Assembly: GCA_004194705.1 (NCBI GenBank)
Contig: SADC01000882.1
Location: 62,001-126,000 of the forward strand
Source of the DNA: Ditylenchus dipsaci
Taxonomy: Eukaryota; Nematoda; Chromadorea; Rhabditida; Anguinidae
Direction: 5' to 3'
DNA length: 64,000 nucleotides
The notes beneath the pieces are model-generated. The model was not told the DNA's origin, did no database searches, and saw nothing but the letters and a program-made list of their open reading frames with translations. Shown piece after piece: positions 10,667 to 22,176 of the stretch; position 1 is the stretch's first letter, and every line of letters starts with the position of its first letter. The position numbers and the translations under genes are program-made.

Positions 10667-11776
10667 TTTCTGCAATAGAGACACTAATTCTTTAACAAGG
10701 GAAGATTTGTTAATTATCTGAAAAAAATTTCAAGATTTCTTTAAATGTATATCTGTAAACGTAAAAGTGAAAAGTAAATAAAAGTAACTGAGAATAAACT
10801 ATTTTAATCCGTAATCTCCAAAAAAAGTTACTGAAAGTTTCTATTTATCAGGATTTTAAATATGTATGCTTGCCTAAAATAAATAATTATGATGTGAAAA
10901 ATGATAATAACTATAAGTTAACGGACAACATCAGTTAAGAGAATAAAAAATTAAGGTTTAAATGAAATAACCTATCTTTCATAGCAAAAATATTCGATTT
11001 CGCGCGATTAAGCAGGTTTCGTTAAGCAGGTTTTCGTTAAGCAGGTTTTCGTTAAGCAGGTTTTCGTTAAGCAGGTTTTCGTTAAGCAGGTTTTCGTTAA
11101 GCAGGTTTTCGTTAAGCAGGTTTTCGTTAAGCAGGTTTTCACCTAGCCATTTTATTTAATTATTGGCAGAATAGGCGTTGAAAAAGTTCGTTAAATCAAG
11201 GGTCCTTAATTGAAAAATGGCTGTTTTGACAATTTTGACGGTTTTTTTAAGAGGTGACAATTTTTATAGCAAAACTTGTGGCTAGTGTTTTATAATTATA
11301 CGCACTATGTTTCCCTGTTCTTGATCTTGTGCTTTTTATATTGTTTGATGTGCGTTTTATTAGACATGCAATTTTGACATTTTTGGGATGACACAGGACG
11401 AAATTGGAATAATTCTTTTCCAGACGGGACACTGGGACAGGACATTCTTGAAAAATGTTCAGGCGGGATTTCGGGACGGCGAGCAGGACGGAGTTGTCCT
11501 GTCCCGCCATTTTCTTAATCTTGTATAAAGCCCAAAAACAGAATCCAGGTATGCTATGGGCCCTAAATACGATAAAATGGGTTGTCGGTGTTTTGTAAAT
11601 TTTGCATACAAGATTGACCATGAAACCAAGACCAAGACCAAGATTTCTATAAATGACCAAGCAAGATCTCAAGACAAGATTTTCAGTCAAATTGGGGCAA
11701 GACAAGACAAAATCTTGGCCAAGATCTTGTCTTGTTTCTGTCTCTAGTTCTGCTGGATAATCCATGTACCAACATA

Positions 11777-12811
11777 ACCAAGTGGTCGTCCACTTGGATC
11801 GAAATTCTTTTTACGTTTTTGTGTTTTAAAACCTGTATTTTGGACTAACGCGGGCATGCTGAAGATGGTTTGATAATAGTAAAACAAGGTTCTGTAGGGT
11901 AGTTTCTGAGTATTGGGAGATAACTGATTTGGTACTACTTTGGTTCCCCCATACTCGGATTTTTTGAAAGTGACCCAAAATCACCTCCCGACCCATTTTT
12001 TCTGCACAACACGATAAACAAGCATAACTGAACAATTCCTGATCAAAAAATTAAATTTTGTCAAAAAAAATGCTACCCACCCCTTGGGGGCAGATGTTTT
12101 TTTGGGTATTTTAAAGTAATTTTCCAGTGATTTTTTATACATTTGTCTTAGTGGAGCTGGGCAGAAAGACTCCCGACTGCATTTTCGATCAGGAGCCTTG
12201 CTCGGAATTATGCCTAAGAAAAGTAAGTGCGCGCATCTCTAACCAACTAACCCCCCCCCCTACGCCTCCCTTCATGCTAAAATGTGGTCGAAAATACCCT
12301 AAAAGACCATCTACCGTATTTTCTCTAATAAGCGCCCCCTCTCTAATTAGCGCCCCCTAACATCAAGTGCTCTGAAACTTCTGTTTTCATTAACTTTTTA
12401 AGCTCTGTGAAAAGTTCCTGCGAGGGATTTTAAAAAATCTAACAGACACTTTTTACAGAGCTCAAAAAGTTAATGAAACCGAAGTTTCAGACCACTTAAA
12501 GTTTGAAAATAACTTAAAGTTCGTTACTTAAAGTTCGTTCTCTAATAAGCGCCCGCGGCGCTTATTAGAGAAAATACGGTATTTGGGTCACTTTTCAAAA
12601 AATCCGAATATGCTAGGGGGGGGGTGGATGACTAAACAAGTGCCATTGATTTTAACGAAGATCAATTTCATCAAAAACTCAAAAAGTACCCTATAAGACG
12701 GCATTTTATCACTATCAAACCATATTCAGCAAGTCCGCATTAGTCCAGAAATAGTTTTGGGACCCGTAAAGTATAAGCATTTTCAATACAAGTGGACGAC
12801 CACTTGGTTTG
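11777..12811. mobile_element. Foldback element with CCAAGTGGTCGTCCACTTG ends
   Basis: The palindromic end word CCAAGTGGTCGTCCACTTG is followed by about 100 bp of complementary arm (around GCATGCTGAAGATGGTTTGA on the left). Other repeats are nested inside: a block starting ACTCGGATTTTTTGAAA, the TACCGTATTTTCTC element and a copy of the GGAATTATG...CTAAG core. Copies with the same end are at 39215-39555 and 46455-46777, and half a copy at 60005-60115. Confidence 0.6.
12314..12579. mobile_element. CCGTATTTTCTCTAATAAGCG foldback MITE, TA target
   Basis: Perfect ends CCGTATTTTCTCTAATAAGC flanked by TA on both sides. The arms are complementary around AGCTCTGTGAAAAGT. Relatives are at 14644, 22772 and 34752. 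A TA target and a CCGTATT end suggest a Tc1/pogo-type non-autonomous element. Confidence 0.65.
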
Positions 12812-12879
12812 GGCACTTTTGTGCACTGCCGACTGATTACTACCATTAAGATACCACTGCCTAAAAACTACATTCTACC

Positions 12880-13090
12880 AGCACCCGAGTATCACTGCGC
12901 CGTTAAGGGTGGATCAAGTCAGATGAAGTTAAATCAGAACTATTTAAGTTAGTTCTGGAGCACTGACAAGGCATCGAAGGTACAACACCATTGAGAGTAT
13001 ATCTGGATCACTGAAGGTAGATTAAAACTAGTGAGGATAGATACGGACCACTGATGGTAGTTCAGGACCATAAGGGGTTGAACTAACCAT
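12880..13090. repeat. Degenerate GGACCACTGA/GATC repeats
   Basis: Loosely repeated words such as GGACCACTGATGGTAG and GGATCACTGAAGGTAG with irregular spacing. Similar degenerate runs occur at 33960-34180, 39650-39740 and 46830-46890, always beside CCAAGTGGTCGTCCACTTG elements. They may be decayed parts of that family. Confidence 0.35.
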
Positions 13091-13244
13091 TGAAGGTGCA
13101 TCTACTGTCGCGAACCGATAGTGTTGCGAATCGATTGTCGCGAATCAAAAGTGTCGCTAACTGATAGTCGTTCAACAAAAATAATGAACAACACTTTTTC
13201 ACGCAAAACAAAAGCAAAAAAGGAACATTTTTTTTCAAAGTATT

Positions 13245-13335
13245 GTGAAAATTGAATATTGGGGACCTTTCGGCCGGGGACCTTTCGGCGGGCATCTTTC
13301 GCCGGGGACCTTTCGGCGGGGACCTTTCGCCCTGA
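13245..13335. repeat. GGGGACCTTTCGGC repeat, other half of the inverted pair
   Basis: Four or five units of GGGGACCTTTCGGCC with variants, next to TTGTGAAAATTGAATATT. It is inverted relative to 8185-8260. Confidence 0.5.
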
Positions 13336-13635
13336 TCCCAGAAAAGTTGTATCAAAACAGTCAAGCCTCGATAAAGTGTGGCCCTGGGGAACACTTTCAA
13401 GTCGCACTATACCGAGGTTATATCAAACATCCTCGGTATGCCAATAGCAAACTACAGTGTTTTCTTTCATAGACGAGTCCTCTCCATAGATTAGTTTTCG
13501 GAATGCTGTTTTAATGATTGCTAAGCATTTCGCTAAGCATTAAACGATAAAACAGGATTCCGAAACAAATCTATCTGGGGAAAGTTATACTTCGGATTTT
13601 AACATAAAACTTTAAAAATCTTCTGCGGTTTCTAA

Positions 13636-14376
13636 CCAGGGAACCTTCAGAAGTGTTTTTTTTTCAAAGAATTCATTGACAGATTTTTTTGAAGATTCTT
13701 GTAGAGCACCCCGAAGTTATATAACAAAGTGCTGCTGATACCTCCAGGTTTTTGTAAAATTGCGGATAACGGGTACCCAAAGTTGCCGAAAAACCATGAT
13801 ATGGGTATCAGGGTTTTTAGCCCATTTTTGAATCTGTCTAGTTTTATGAGTATTTTGAATATGCAATTTGTATGGGGTATTTTTTATGCATATTATACCG
13901 TTGGTAGCCAGTACTTCGAAAAGCAGTCACGGCTTTTCAAAATGTCCGAAACAGACCATACATTATTGTGGTGATAATCAAAAGCAGTAGCTGTTTTTTA
14001 AATTTATTTGCTATTTGAATTCCCGCCACAATCCTGTATCGGCATCACGTATCGGCCTCTTTCGGACTTTTTTGAAAAGATGTGACTGGCTTTTCAAAGT
14101 ACTGGCTACCAACGGTATAATATGCATAAAAAATACCCCATACAAGTTGCAGATTCAAAACACTCATAAAACTAGACAGATTCAAAAATGGGCTAAAAAC
14201 CCTGATACCATATCATGGTTTTTCGGCAACTTTGGGTACCCCGTTATCCGCAATTTTACAAAAAACCTAGAGGTATCAGCAGCACTTTGTTATATAACTT
14301 CGGGTGCTCTACAAGAATCTTCAAAAAAATCTGTCAATGAAGTCTTTGAAAAAAAGCACTTCTGAAGGTTCCCTGG
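13636..14376. mobile_element. Long foldback element, CCAGGGAACCTTCAG ends
   Basis: Two arms of about 330 bp are highly complementary around a centre near 14006. TAA on both sides (13633-13635 and 14377-14379) fits a Harbinger-like 3-bp target. No coding content is seen; the open frames come from the arms. Confidence 0.6.
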
Positions 14377-14643
14377 TAAGTGTACAATTTTTTTAGAAAA
14401 ATTACTTTTTCCATCCCTGTGTTAGACTAATTGCAGAAGCTAAAGAACTTTAGACAAATTTAGGAAGAACAGTTGAGCAATATTCTTCGAAAACATGGTG
14501 AGAAAAAGATTTATGCAATATTTTTCGACTGATTTTGTAAAATAACACATGAATAAATATGAAAAAAACATTTTCCTGTTTAAGGAGAACATAAAACATA
14601 ATAGCTCACGTTTTTTACTTAAGTGTAAATAACCACGCTCATA

Positions 14644-14905
14644 CCGTATTTTCTGTAGTAAGTCCCCCGGGGAGTTATTTTTCAACCCTTAAAAAATCGA
14701 AAAAAAAATATTTCGATTTTGAGATTTTCGGATGCCCGACCGAAATCTAAAAAGTGGAACCAACTAAGATCGTGGTGATTAAGAAAAACGCAAAAAACAG
14801 ATTTACAAAAAATTTTCCTTAGGCTGAGATATGGGGTCGAAATAGGGGGAATTATTAGAGAGGGGGGAGTTATTAGAGAGGGGGGACTTAATAGAGAAAA
14901 TACGG
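14644..14905. mobile_element. CCGTATTTTCTGTAGTAAG foldback MITE, TA target
   Basis: Ends CCGTATTTTCT and complement, flanked by TA. The interior has GGGGGGAGTTATTAGAGAG repeats. It is a diverged member of the 12314-12579 family. Confidence 0.55.
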
Positions 14906-15031
14906 TATTTTTCGCCAGATTTTATCCGCGGATAAATCCGTGGATATACAAACGTATGTTTATACAAACGTATGCTGAAATGACGGCAAAAAGTAGCGCT
15001 ACATTTGAGTGTAAGGTTTGCAAATGAGTAT

Positions 15032-15193
15032 TGTTGTATATGTGATTCGTATCACCTGTTGTCTTGCAGTGATATGTTATTCTGTTAGTATATAAGGTCT
15101 GAACGTCTGTGTTCAGATCAGTCTGTGTCCGAATTAAGCTATTAAGAAGTCGTGTACTCTCGTCTCTCTCTAGCTAGTCCCGAGGATACAACA
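15032..15193 (+). repeat. 5' LTR
   Basis: 162 bp containing a TATATAAG-like box (TAGTATATAAGG at about 15090) and the shared stretch GTGATATGTTATTCTGTTAG. A transcription start downstream of the box is inferred. Confidence 0.85.
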
Positions 15194-15207
15194 TTGGCGT
15201 ACTCGCA

Positions 15208-16145
15208 ATGGATGTGAATCAATTCCAGCAATTTATGGTGGTGCAGCAGCAAGCGATGGCTCAGCAGCAACAGCAGCATCAAGAAGAAATGGCTCAGCAG
15301 CAAGCAGCGATGGCTCAAATGGTGCTCTTCTCCAGCGGCAGCAGAATGGTGGTGGTGGAGGCGACAATGCTCAGCAAGTGCCTGCCGTGGTCTCAACTCT
15401 GCCTCAGTTGCCAGACATGGAAGTCTTCAGTGCCGATGACAGTGATCCAGCAAGTTCGAATTGGATGCCCGTTTCAAGTTCTCTCTCGACTGTACAGCTC
15501 CGAATATGGTGGATGCCTGCAAGGTGAAGCTCCTGATGACGAAGCTCTCTGCCGAAGCTTTTGCTGATACAGAAAGAGTGTGCTGCCCAGAGATGTGGTC
15601 GACTTCAGCCTGGAAGAAACGGTCAGTGGTCTTTCCAAAGTTTTTTCTCATTCTCGCTCCTTGGTGGTGGATCGCTATGAGTGCCTGCGCCTGGTCAAGA
15701 TGATGGTGAAGAATTCCGCCACTTCGTCAATCGCTTAAAAGGTCAGCTCCGCTTGTTCAAGTTCAGTGCTTTGAAGGAAGAAGAGTTCAATTGCCTGCTC
15801 CTGCTTTTGGGTCTCAAGTCAAATAGTGAATGCAGTGCTCAGAACCAGGATTCTCCAGCGTCTCAATGAAAAAGGTGACCAAGTCAAGTTTGATGAAATT
15901 GTGGAGAAGCTGCCAGCTATCTCTCACAATTGCCGAAGCGAAGCATCTGGAAAGAAAGGAAGCGCCGTCCTACTTCGGAGTCAATCAGGTGGGTCAGAAG
16001 AAGCGCTCCAGTCAAGTCCTGCTTCCGGTGTGGGCAAATCATTGGTCAGATGATTGCTATGCCAGAAGACTAAAGTGCTATCAGATGCATGAATTGGGTC
16101 ACCTCAAGAGTCAGTGCTCAGCTTCAAGAAGTTCCGTGAGCCAAA
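15208..16145 (+). pseudogene. gag remnant of the LTR retrotransposon
   Basis: Starts MDVNQFQQFM followed by a Gln-rich helix. It then continues across at least three frames through a capsid-like region (FKFSLDCTAPNMVDACKVKL; DDGEEFRHFVNRLKGQLRLF). It ends near a zinc-knuckle relic CYQMHELGHLKSQC, in which Met replaces the second Cys of CCHC. Multiple frameshifts make it non-functional. Confidence 0.7.
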
Positions 16146-16199
16146 AAATGCTGAAGTCCAATGTGGTGGTGGCGCCGTCTGTGATGATCAATGCTGTGG

Positions 16200-17301
16200 G
16201 TTCCGAGAATCAGCTCATCAAGAAGGAAATGGAAAGTCAATGGCAAGGCCGGTCAAATTCGTATTGGATACGGGCGCTCAGCTGAATATCATCAATGAGG
16301 CCGTCTACAAAGTCTATAGGCAGTCCGAAGGTCAAAGAAAAGACAGTGGTGGCCAAGCTCTGATGGTTCCCTTCTGAAGTTCCTTGGTGAAGGGTCGCTT
16401 GCATGGCATCAAATGGTAGGCTCACAATCAGTCTTTCTTTCGTGGCTAAGAAGGTGCGCTTAATCTTCTGGCGCTTTCGCTCTCAAAGCGCTAGGATTTC
16501 TCAGTGTTGCCGCTGGCAGAAGTCTTCAGTCAATGCAGTGGTGGCTCCGATCTTGTCCAAGATATGCTAATTCCGAAGACTCCGAAACAATGATGCCGGG
16601 CGGTGACGTGGTCATTTGGTGCTCTAGAAGTCAGCGAGGAAAAAATTTGGTTGGGAACCTGCCGCAAGCATCAGCAGGCTTCCAATCTCGTTTGATGAGC
16701 TCGTCAGTTCCGTCGAAGATGATGCCAGTTCTCGGTCAAGTGATGGAGTGCATCTCGAATGGGTGGTCAAAGTCTGCAAATCCGGAAAGTGCAGTGATTC
16801 TACACTCGCGTCAGCAATCTCTCAGTGGTCCATGGCTGTGTGGTGCTCAACAAGCGTTGGTCGTGCCAGCTGCCAACCGTCATCAAGTGCTAGAGATGCT
16901 CCATGAAGGTCATCAAGGGGTTCAGTCGTATGAAAAGGGTGGCAAGTCTCAATCTTTTGCCGAAGATGGAAGAAGATATCGAATGCTCAGTCGCCGTCTG
17001 CAGTGAGTGTGCCCAGCAAGCCAAAGCTCCAGTCAAACAGCCTGTCAAGTCGTCTTCGGTTCCAGTCAACGTGGCAAGAAGCGATGGATGTGGAGCTCAA
17101 GGCATTCAGTCGTCAGAAAGCCAGTCGTTCCAGTGCAAGAGGCAGTTCAAGATGAAGCCTTGGTGGATCAGCTCGAAGATGTTCCGCTTGCTCAGCCTTC
17201 TCCAGTGTCTGCTGCTCGTTCTCTTTGATGATGCAAGTGCCCGTGTGGAACCAGCGCTTCCTCGAACAGTGCGTCGCTCATCAAGAGTCCCGAAGCGATG
17301 A
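16200..17301 (+). pseudogene. pol remnant: protease motif and integrase fragments
   Basis: FVLDTGAQLNIINEAVYK at about 16255-16310 is an aspartic-protease active site (D-T-G). After a jump, HQVLEMLHEGHQGV ... CSECAQQAK at 16880-17030 is the integrase HHCC zinc-binding region. The end RVEPALPRTVRRSSRVPKR resembles a Gag-Pol tail. Reverse transcriptase is not found. The frame changes repeatedly. Confidence 0.7.
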
Positions 17302-17394
17302 ATGCTGCTGCAGCCAAGTGAAAGAAGTTTTACAAGAAAGAGCCTCCTAAATGATATAAATATCTGTCCACCAAACCCGTTGTACGGGGGAAGG

Positions 17395-17552
17395 TGTTGT
17401 ATAGTGTGATTCGTACACTGTTGTCTTGCAGTGATATGTTATTCTGTTAGTATATAAGTCTGAACGTCTTGTGTTCAGGATCAGTCTGTGTCCGAAAAAG
17501 CTATTAAGAAGTCGGTGCTCTCTCTCTCTCTAGCTAGTCCCGAGATACAACA
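17395..17552 (+). repeat. 3' LTR
   Basis: 158 bp, nearly identical to the 5' LTR apart from several 1-3 bp indels. Confidence 0.85.
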
Positions 17553-17763
17553 AGTATGTAAATAAAAATTGGGGAAAAACGTCAGTTCCAGGATACTGCC
17601 TAAATGTATGGTATAGTCTATTTGAGATTTCACCGTATTGGATTTTTTATATTTTAACCCTAACTTATACAACTTTTTCATCTGTGTGATAGCTCAAATC
17701 AAAGCCCAACTTGGCTACATTTTGACAGTAAGGTTGTAAATAAAAGGAGGCAAAAAACAGGGC

Positions 17764-17800
17764 TTGCACCCAGTGGTAGTCGAACCTGTGGACCTAAGGC
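17764..17800 (-). other. tRNA-like B-box fragment
   Basis: Read on the minus strand, CACAGGTTCGACTACCACTGG matches a tRNA T-arm/B-box (GGTTCGANTCC) with one change. No full cloverleaf is seen. Similar relics are at 40363-40400, 46365-46430 and 59925-59995. A tRNA-derived SINE or tRNA pseudogene is likely. Confidence 0.35.
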
Positions 17801-18219
17801 GATGGCTATACAGTTGCGGACAATTGATAGCGAACGGCACGTTTATTATTAGACTTACTGTTTTTTCGTAAAAATTTTTAAATGCTTTTAAAATCGCGAT
17901 AGGCAGTTTTGTAGAGCACTTAAAAAGCTACAATTATAGCCTACTACTTGTTATAAAAAATATCGCCGCTATTCCATTGTACCCCCCCCCCCCCAAAAAA
18001 GCTATTCCAGTGTACACCCCCCCCCCCCCAAATAATGACCTATTCCATTGTACCCCCCCCCCAAAAACCAACTTTTTTTATCCCTCAAAAACCATTTTTT
18101 TTGTAATAATTTCGCCATAAAAGGACCAGAAAAGCCATTTAAATAGGGTTCAAGGGCTGTATTGGGAGGGGGGAAGGGATAACACAGGGCCACTTTTTTT
18201 GGCTGCTTTACCATGTTTT

Positions 18220-18510
18220 TCACTCGGGCCATTGCAAAAAATAGACTCTATATGCATTTTATGATCAAGTGTACTTCTCGGAATCATGTCTAAGGTAAGT
18301 GCGTGCGCGCATCTCTAATTCTCAAGCCCCCTGCGCCCCTTCGGGGGCGCAGGGGGCTTGGGGGCTTGGAGTTGAGATGCGCACACCCACATACCTTAGA
18401 CACAAATCACTCGAAAGTGACTCTGGATGCTGAAAAAGCATGCATACCAGAGTTATTTATGCGGTAGGCCCCAGTATTCAAAACCATGTTCAACATCTTC
18501 AATTTTTCGG
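18220..18510. repeat. CTAAGGTAAGTG core repeat with GC hairpin
   Basis: Left part: GACTCTATATGCATTTT, GGAATCATGTCTAAGG and GTGCGCGCATCTC. A CCCCCTGCGCCCC/GGGGCGCAGGGGG hairpin is in the middle. The right part mirrors it and ends with GCATGCATACCAGAGTT and GGTAGGCCCCAGT. Other copies: 22500-22745, 26650-26935, 35940-36250 and 60455-60760; partial at 12130-12240, 27215-27325 and 63935-64000. Confidence 0.6.
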
Positions 18511-18803
18511 CCGAAAAGGTCTCCCCCTTCTCCGGCTTTTGGCTTCAAGCCAGAGGCTCAGCCATCCAAAATTCTGCCTTCACTCACAGGGGTCCTGGCT
18601 TAAGCATAAGCACCTCGGCACCCACCGGCTGGCCCTTGAGAACCTTTTGAGTACTTATGTATTTGGGTCCTCCACAAGTGGCTGGGTTTGACGTGCCTTC
18701 AAACGTATATATTGAGTGGTGGACCCAAGTTGCTGGGTTTGAGGGTGCCTTAAATCCTTATTCATTAGTGGCCCCTGTTTTGTCCCTTCCCCTCCCAATA
18801 CAG

Positions 18804-20931
18804 GTAAAATATCGATTACCGACGGTTTTGATTACCGACTATCGATTACCGATCATTTCCAAACCATGCCTCCAAGGCCCAAACCATCAGTTCTTGGTTA
18901 TTTTTTAGTTCTTCTCTTTGTATAAATTTTCGATATTTTATTAGATATTTTAGATGTCTAAAATAACCTTCACTTACAATAAACATATTGCAGTAAAAAG
19001 CTAGCAGGGACTGATTCGACGGATCAGATAGATGCTACACATGGTCGATCAACGGAGCAGACCAATCCGACAAGATGAGGTGAAAGTTGTCTACTATGCC
19101 TGTACAGGATGCACTGCCATGCGTGCTCAGTGGAAGAAGAAGAACAAATTCCCATGCGAAGACTATAAGCTACCGCTCAGAAAAGCCGATGTAATCACCG
19201 ACACGTGGATTGATACGCACTCAAGCTATTCTCACTTTTGTGTCCCGAAAAAGTGTAGCGAGTAACTTTTCGTTATATGAAGGTCGAATTCGAACAGAAA
19301 CAATTTAGTTGACGGACTGGGGGCTAGACGGAGCATGTAGGCTGAGTTAGCAACTGGTACTCGAGAGAATATCGCATCATCAGTCGTCCGAACAGAAAAG
19401 AAAATTCTCATTAAACTAGCTGGAAAAAGTGCAGGTTGGCTACATTTATCTATAAAACTTGATCCCTTTAAAGACTTACCCGAGGTTTGACTTAATTTGT
19501 TCAGCTTATCGTCAAGAAGCTCGTAAAGCTGGTGTCGCCAACAGAAATGCTGTAGCCAAGGATTTTCCAGAGCTCGAAAGAAGCAGTTCCCGCTTGTGCC
19601 TGACTTTAAGGATGTGCTAAATGAGACAAGTAGGCATTGAATAGACAGGTTTTTAGCTTGAAACAATTGTCTTAACGTCAGTTTTTTCTCAATGCAGGTG
19701 CAAGAAAAAGGACTGGCGGGTGCATATCGCGATAGAAAAGAAGTACAGGATGTTGTTCGAATGATCGGCGCATTACACTTGGCTCCTCCTCAGGTCTGGA
19801 ACTATTCCTTGAATCTCATTCAAGCTCATATTCGAGAGACGTTCAATCTATTGGAGGAAACCGCCGGGAAGCTCAACGAACTGGTCGACTATTACAGGTA
19901 TTCTATTTTAGATTAAGTTTGTGGTTTTTCAGTTGAAATTCAGAAGTACTTGGATTTCACTTGGCGACTTTTTTCCTTTACGGTATGGGGAAAGAGGACA
20001 ACAAACACCGCCGAATCGTACCACGGGAAGCTTCGTCATCACTTCAGAGTGAACAGCCCGCTTGGTGAATGGATTGCTAACTTCAAAGAGGTAGTATTAG
20101 TAGTATATCTATCGCATGTGATCCCTATTTTCTTATTTAGTTACAAAATGCAGAGGAGGAAAATAACAGCGATGTTTGGTTTATTTGATGAGAAACTGAT
20201 GGCTTTCCTTCTCCATATCGGTTATTTGATGGGCTTCAGCAATCCAGTGCAACAGTCAGTAAGTGGGAATGAAGAAGAGCGAGTGGTCGGTGAGAACGAA
20301 GAAGAAGAAAATGCGGTCATGCACCTTTATGATTAAACCTTTGTTGTTACAGTTATTTTGATTGTTTTTTGGTATTTTGGGTGGATTGAAAATAAAGCTG
20401 CTTTTGTCGTTACATTATTAAGACACAAGGAAAAATTTGAGCCGAGTGGACATCCAGATTCACGACTCGTACCCTAATGCGAATTGAGTAAACCAAAACA
20501 TTTCTTCCTTATTTCATTCTACCCGCCTAAGTATTATTCACCAAAACACATCCATAGTCAAATCGCTATTTTAGCATTATCAAAACATGTTCAGAACACG
20601 ATTCTGTCTAAGGTACAAGGATTTTTAATTTATGCAAAAATTTGGCACACCGACAACTGGACAAAAAGTATCTGGACAAAAAGACAACTAGACAAACGCA
20701 TCCGTATTATTCAGCAAACATTTGCCGAATAATACCGATGAGTTTGTCAAGATGTCTTTTTGTCAGTTGTCGGTGTGTAAAAAATTTATATGAGAGAAAG
20801 AACTAAAAAATAACTAAGAACTGATGTTTTGAAAATGGTCGGTAATCCAGGGTCGGTAATCGATAGTCGGTAATCGAAACCGTCGGTAATCGATAGTCGG
20901 TAATCGAAACCGTCGGTAATCGATAGCCGTT
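18804..20931. mobile_element. Mutator-like element 2
   Basis: Terminal arms of repeated CGATTACCGACGG/CGATTACCGACTAT units (18810-18870 and 20845-20926) followed by complementary CAGTTCTTGGTTATTTTTTAG. The element is bounded by a perfect 10-bp repeat CCCAATACAG (18794-18803 and 20932-20941). It is inserted in element B, whose uninterrupted sequence can be read across the site. A broken transposase lies inside on the plus strand. Confidence 0.75.
19032..20336 (+). pseudogene. MULE transposase remnant of element 2
   Basis: Pieces in order: 19032-19265 with YYACTGCTAMRAQWKKK and HSSYSHFCVPKKC, a zinc-finger-like segment; 19697-19900 with GLAGAYRDRKEVQDVVRMIG and LNELVDYYR, typical of the region before the MULE C-terminus; 19950-20336 with RTTNTAESYHGKLRHHF and an acidic tail. 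A GT..AG intron of about 50 bp (AAT..GTAGGC to TGCAG at 19697) fits one junction. The catalytic DDE segment is not visible, so it is probably inactive. Confidence 0.6.
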
Positions 20932-22176
20932 CCCAATACAGCCCTTGAACCCTATTTAAATGGCTTTTCTGGTCCTTTTATGGCAAAATTATTACATAAA
21001 AATGGTTTTTGAGGGCATATAAAAAAGTTGGTTTTGGGGGGGGGGGGGGGGGTTGGGGGTGTACAATGGAATAGGTCATTATTTTTTGGGGGGGGGGGTA
21101 CAATGGAATAGTGCCAAATATCAATTTTGCCCGATTGCTTGAGGCGGTTTGGAAACCGCCTCGTTTTTTCTCCCGACAATTGATAGCGGACGATTTTTTT
21201 TTTCAAACTGATTTTAATTTTTTATATATTGTCAACTTTTAATGACTATTTGTAAGCCCTGTTCCTCAGCTACAATTTGGTATATCAAACTTTTTTTTTC
21301 AATTATTATACGGAAAATTATGACCATAGAAATAAAAGTGTCGATTTCTAGTCAAATTCAAATAAAATGTAAGGAAAATGGTTGTTTGACCACATAATTA
21401 AGAGGTTTTCTCAAAATTTTAAAAATCGAAATTCACGCCTTTTGCATTTTTGAAAGCTCTATGATTCTCTACAAAATGACATTTTGATCGTTGTCGTAGG
21501 ACCACTCTGCACTGAGATACAGATAAGTTGAAGTTGAAAACCCTGAAAAATGGCTTAAAATAAGGCAAAACGGCACTTTTTCAGGGTTTCAACTTCAACC
21601 TATCTGTATCTCAGTGCAGAGTGGTCCTATGACACTGATCAAAATGTCATTTTGTAGAGAAATCATAGAGCTTTCAAAAAATGCAAAAGGGCATGAATTT
21701 TTAAAATTTTGAGAAAACCTCTTAATTATGTGGTCAAACAACTATTTTCCTTACATTTTATTTGAATTTGACTAGAAATCGACACTTTTTATTTCTATGG
21801 TCATAATTTTTCGTATAATAATTCAAAAAAAAGTTTGATATACCAAATTGTAGCTGAGGAACAGGGCTTACAAGAGTCATTAAAAGTTGACAATATATAA
21901 AAATTAAAATCAATCAGCTTGAAAAAAAAATCGTCCGCTATCAATTGTCGAAGAAAAAACGATGGGGTTTCCAAACCGCCTCAAGCAATCGGGCAAAATT
22001 GATATTTTTATAACAAGTAGTAGGCTATAATTTTAGCCCTTTAAGTGCTCTACAAAACTGCCTATCGCGATTTTTAAAAGCATTTAAAAATTTTTACGAA
22101 AAACCAGTAAGTTTAATAATAAACGTGCCGTCCGCTATCAATTGTCCGCAACTGTATAAAGTCCCCCCCCCCCCTT

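Larger units (their letters stand above)
8865..11148. mobile_element. Mutator-like element 1, with transposase remnant and a membrane-protein ORF
   Basis: Long terminal inverted repeats of about 330 bp (8865-9195 and 10820-11148) begin GGCTAGGTG and carry tandem CTTAACGAAAACCTG arrays. The element is bounded by a perfect 8-bp repeat ATTTTATT (8857-8864 and 11149-11156). The interior encodes a truncated MULE transposase on the plus strand and a small membrane protein on the minus strand. Long inverted repeats, an 8-bp target and the transposase motifs together identify a MULE. Confidence 0.8.
15032..17552 (+). mobile_element. Internally deleted Ty3/gypsy LTR retrotransposon
   Basis: Two LTRs (15032-15193 and 17395-17552) begin TGTTGTATA and end GATACAACA. 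They are bounded by a perfect 5-bp duplication AGTAT (15027-15031 and 17553-17557). A candidate primer-binding site TGGCGTACTCGC follows the 5' LTR. A purine tract ACGGGGGAAGG precedes the 3' LTR. The inside keeps gag, an aspartic-protease motif and part of integrase in broken frames. Reverse transcriptase and RNase H are missing, since only about 2.2 kb separates the LTRs. The gag-protease-integrase order indicates Ty3/gypsy. Confidence 0.85.
17965..21115. mobile_element. Foldback element B nested in A
   Basis: Ends G(C/G)C(G/A)CTATTCCATTGTACCCC and complement. Long C or G runs (17985-18062 and 21035-21098) follow inside. AAATATC flanks both sides (17958-17964 and 21116-21122). The inner arms (CAAGGGCTGTATTGGGAGG) match the element at 60320-60895. 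Within B lie the CTAAGGTAAGTG core repeat (18220-18510) and MULE 2. Confidence 0.6.
17811..22154. mobile_element. Tc1/mariner-like foldback element A (outer shell of a nested stack)
   Basis: Ends CAGTTGCGGACAATTGATAG and complement, each next to TA (17809-17810 and 22155-22156). The left arm is 17811-17964. The right part, 21116-22154, contains its own palindrome of about 900 bp centred near 21570 (GAAAACCCTGAAAAATGGC) with a second GACAATTGATAGCGG pair at 21173 and 21951. Element B interrupts it at 17965-21115. The CAGT(T/A)GCGGACAA end resembles that of the element at 52988-54181. Confidence 0.65.

Noticed and set aside
8185..13335. A single 5.2-kb element bounded by GGGGACCTTTCGGC inverted repeats
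   Set aside because: The flanks share no direct repeat and the interior is a patchwork of independent elements; two separate insertions are equally likely.
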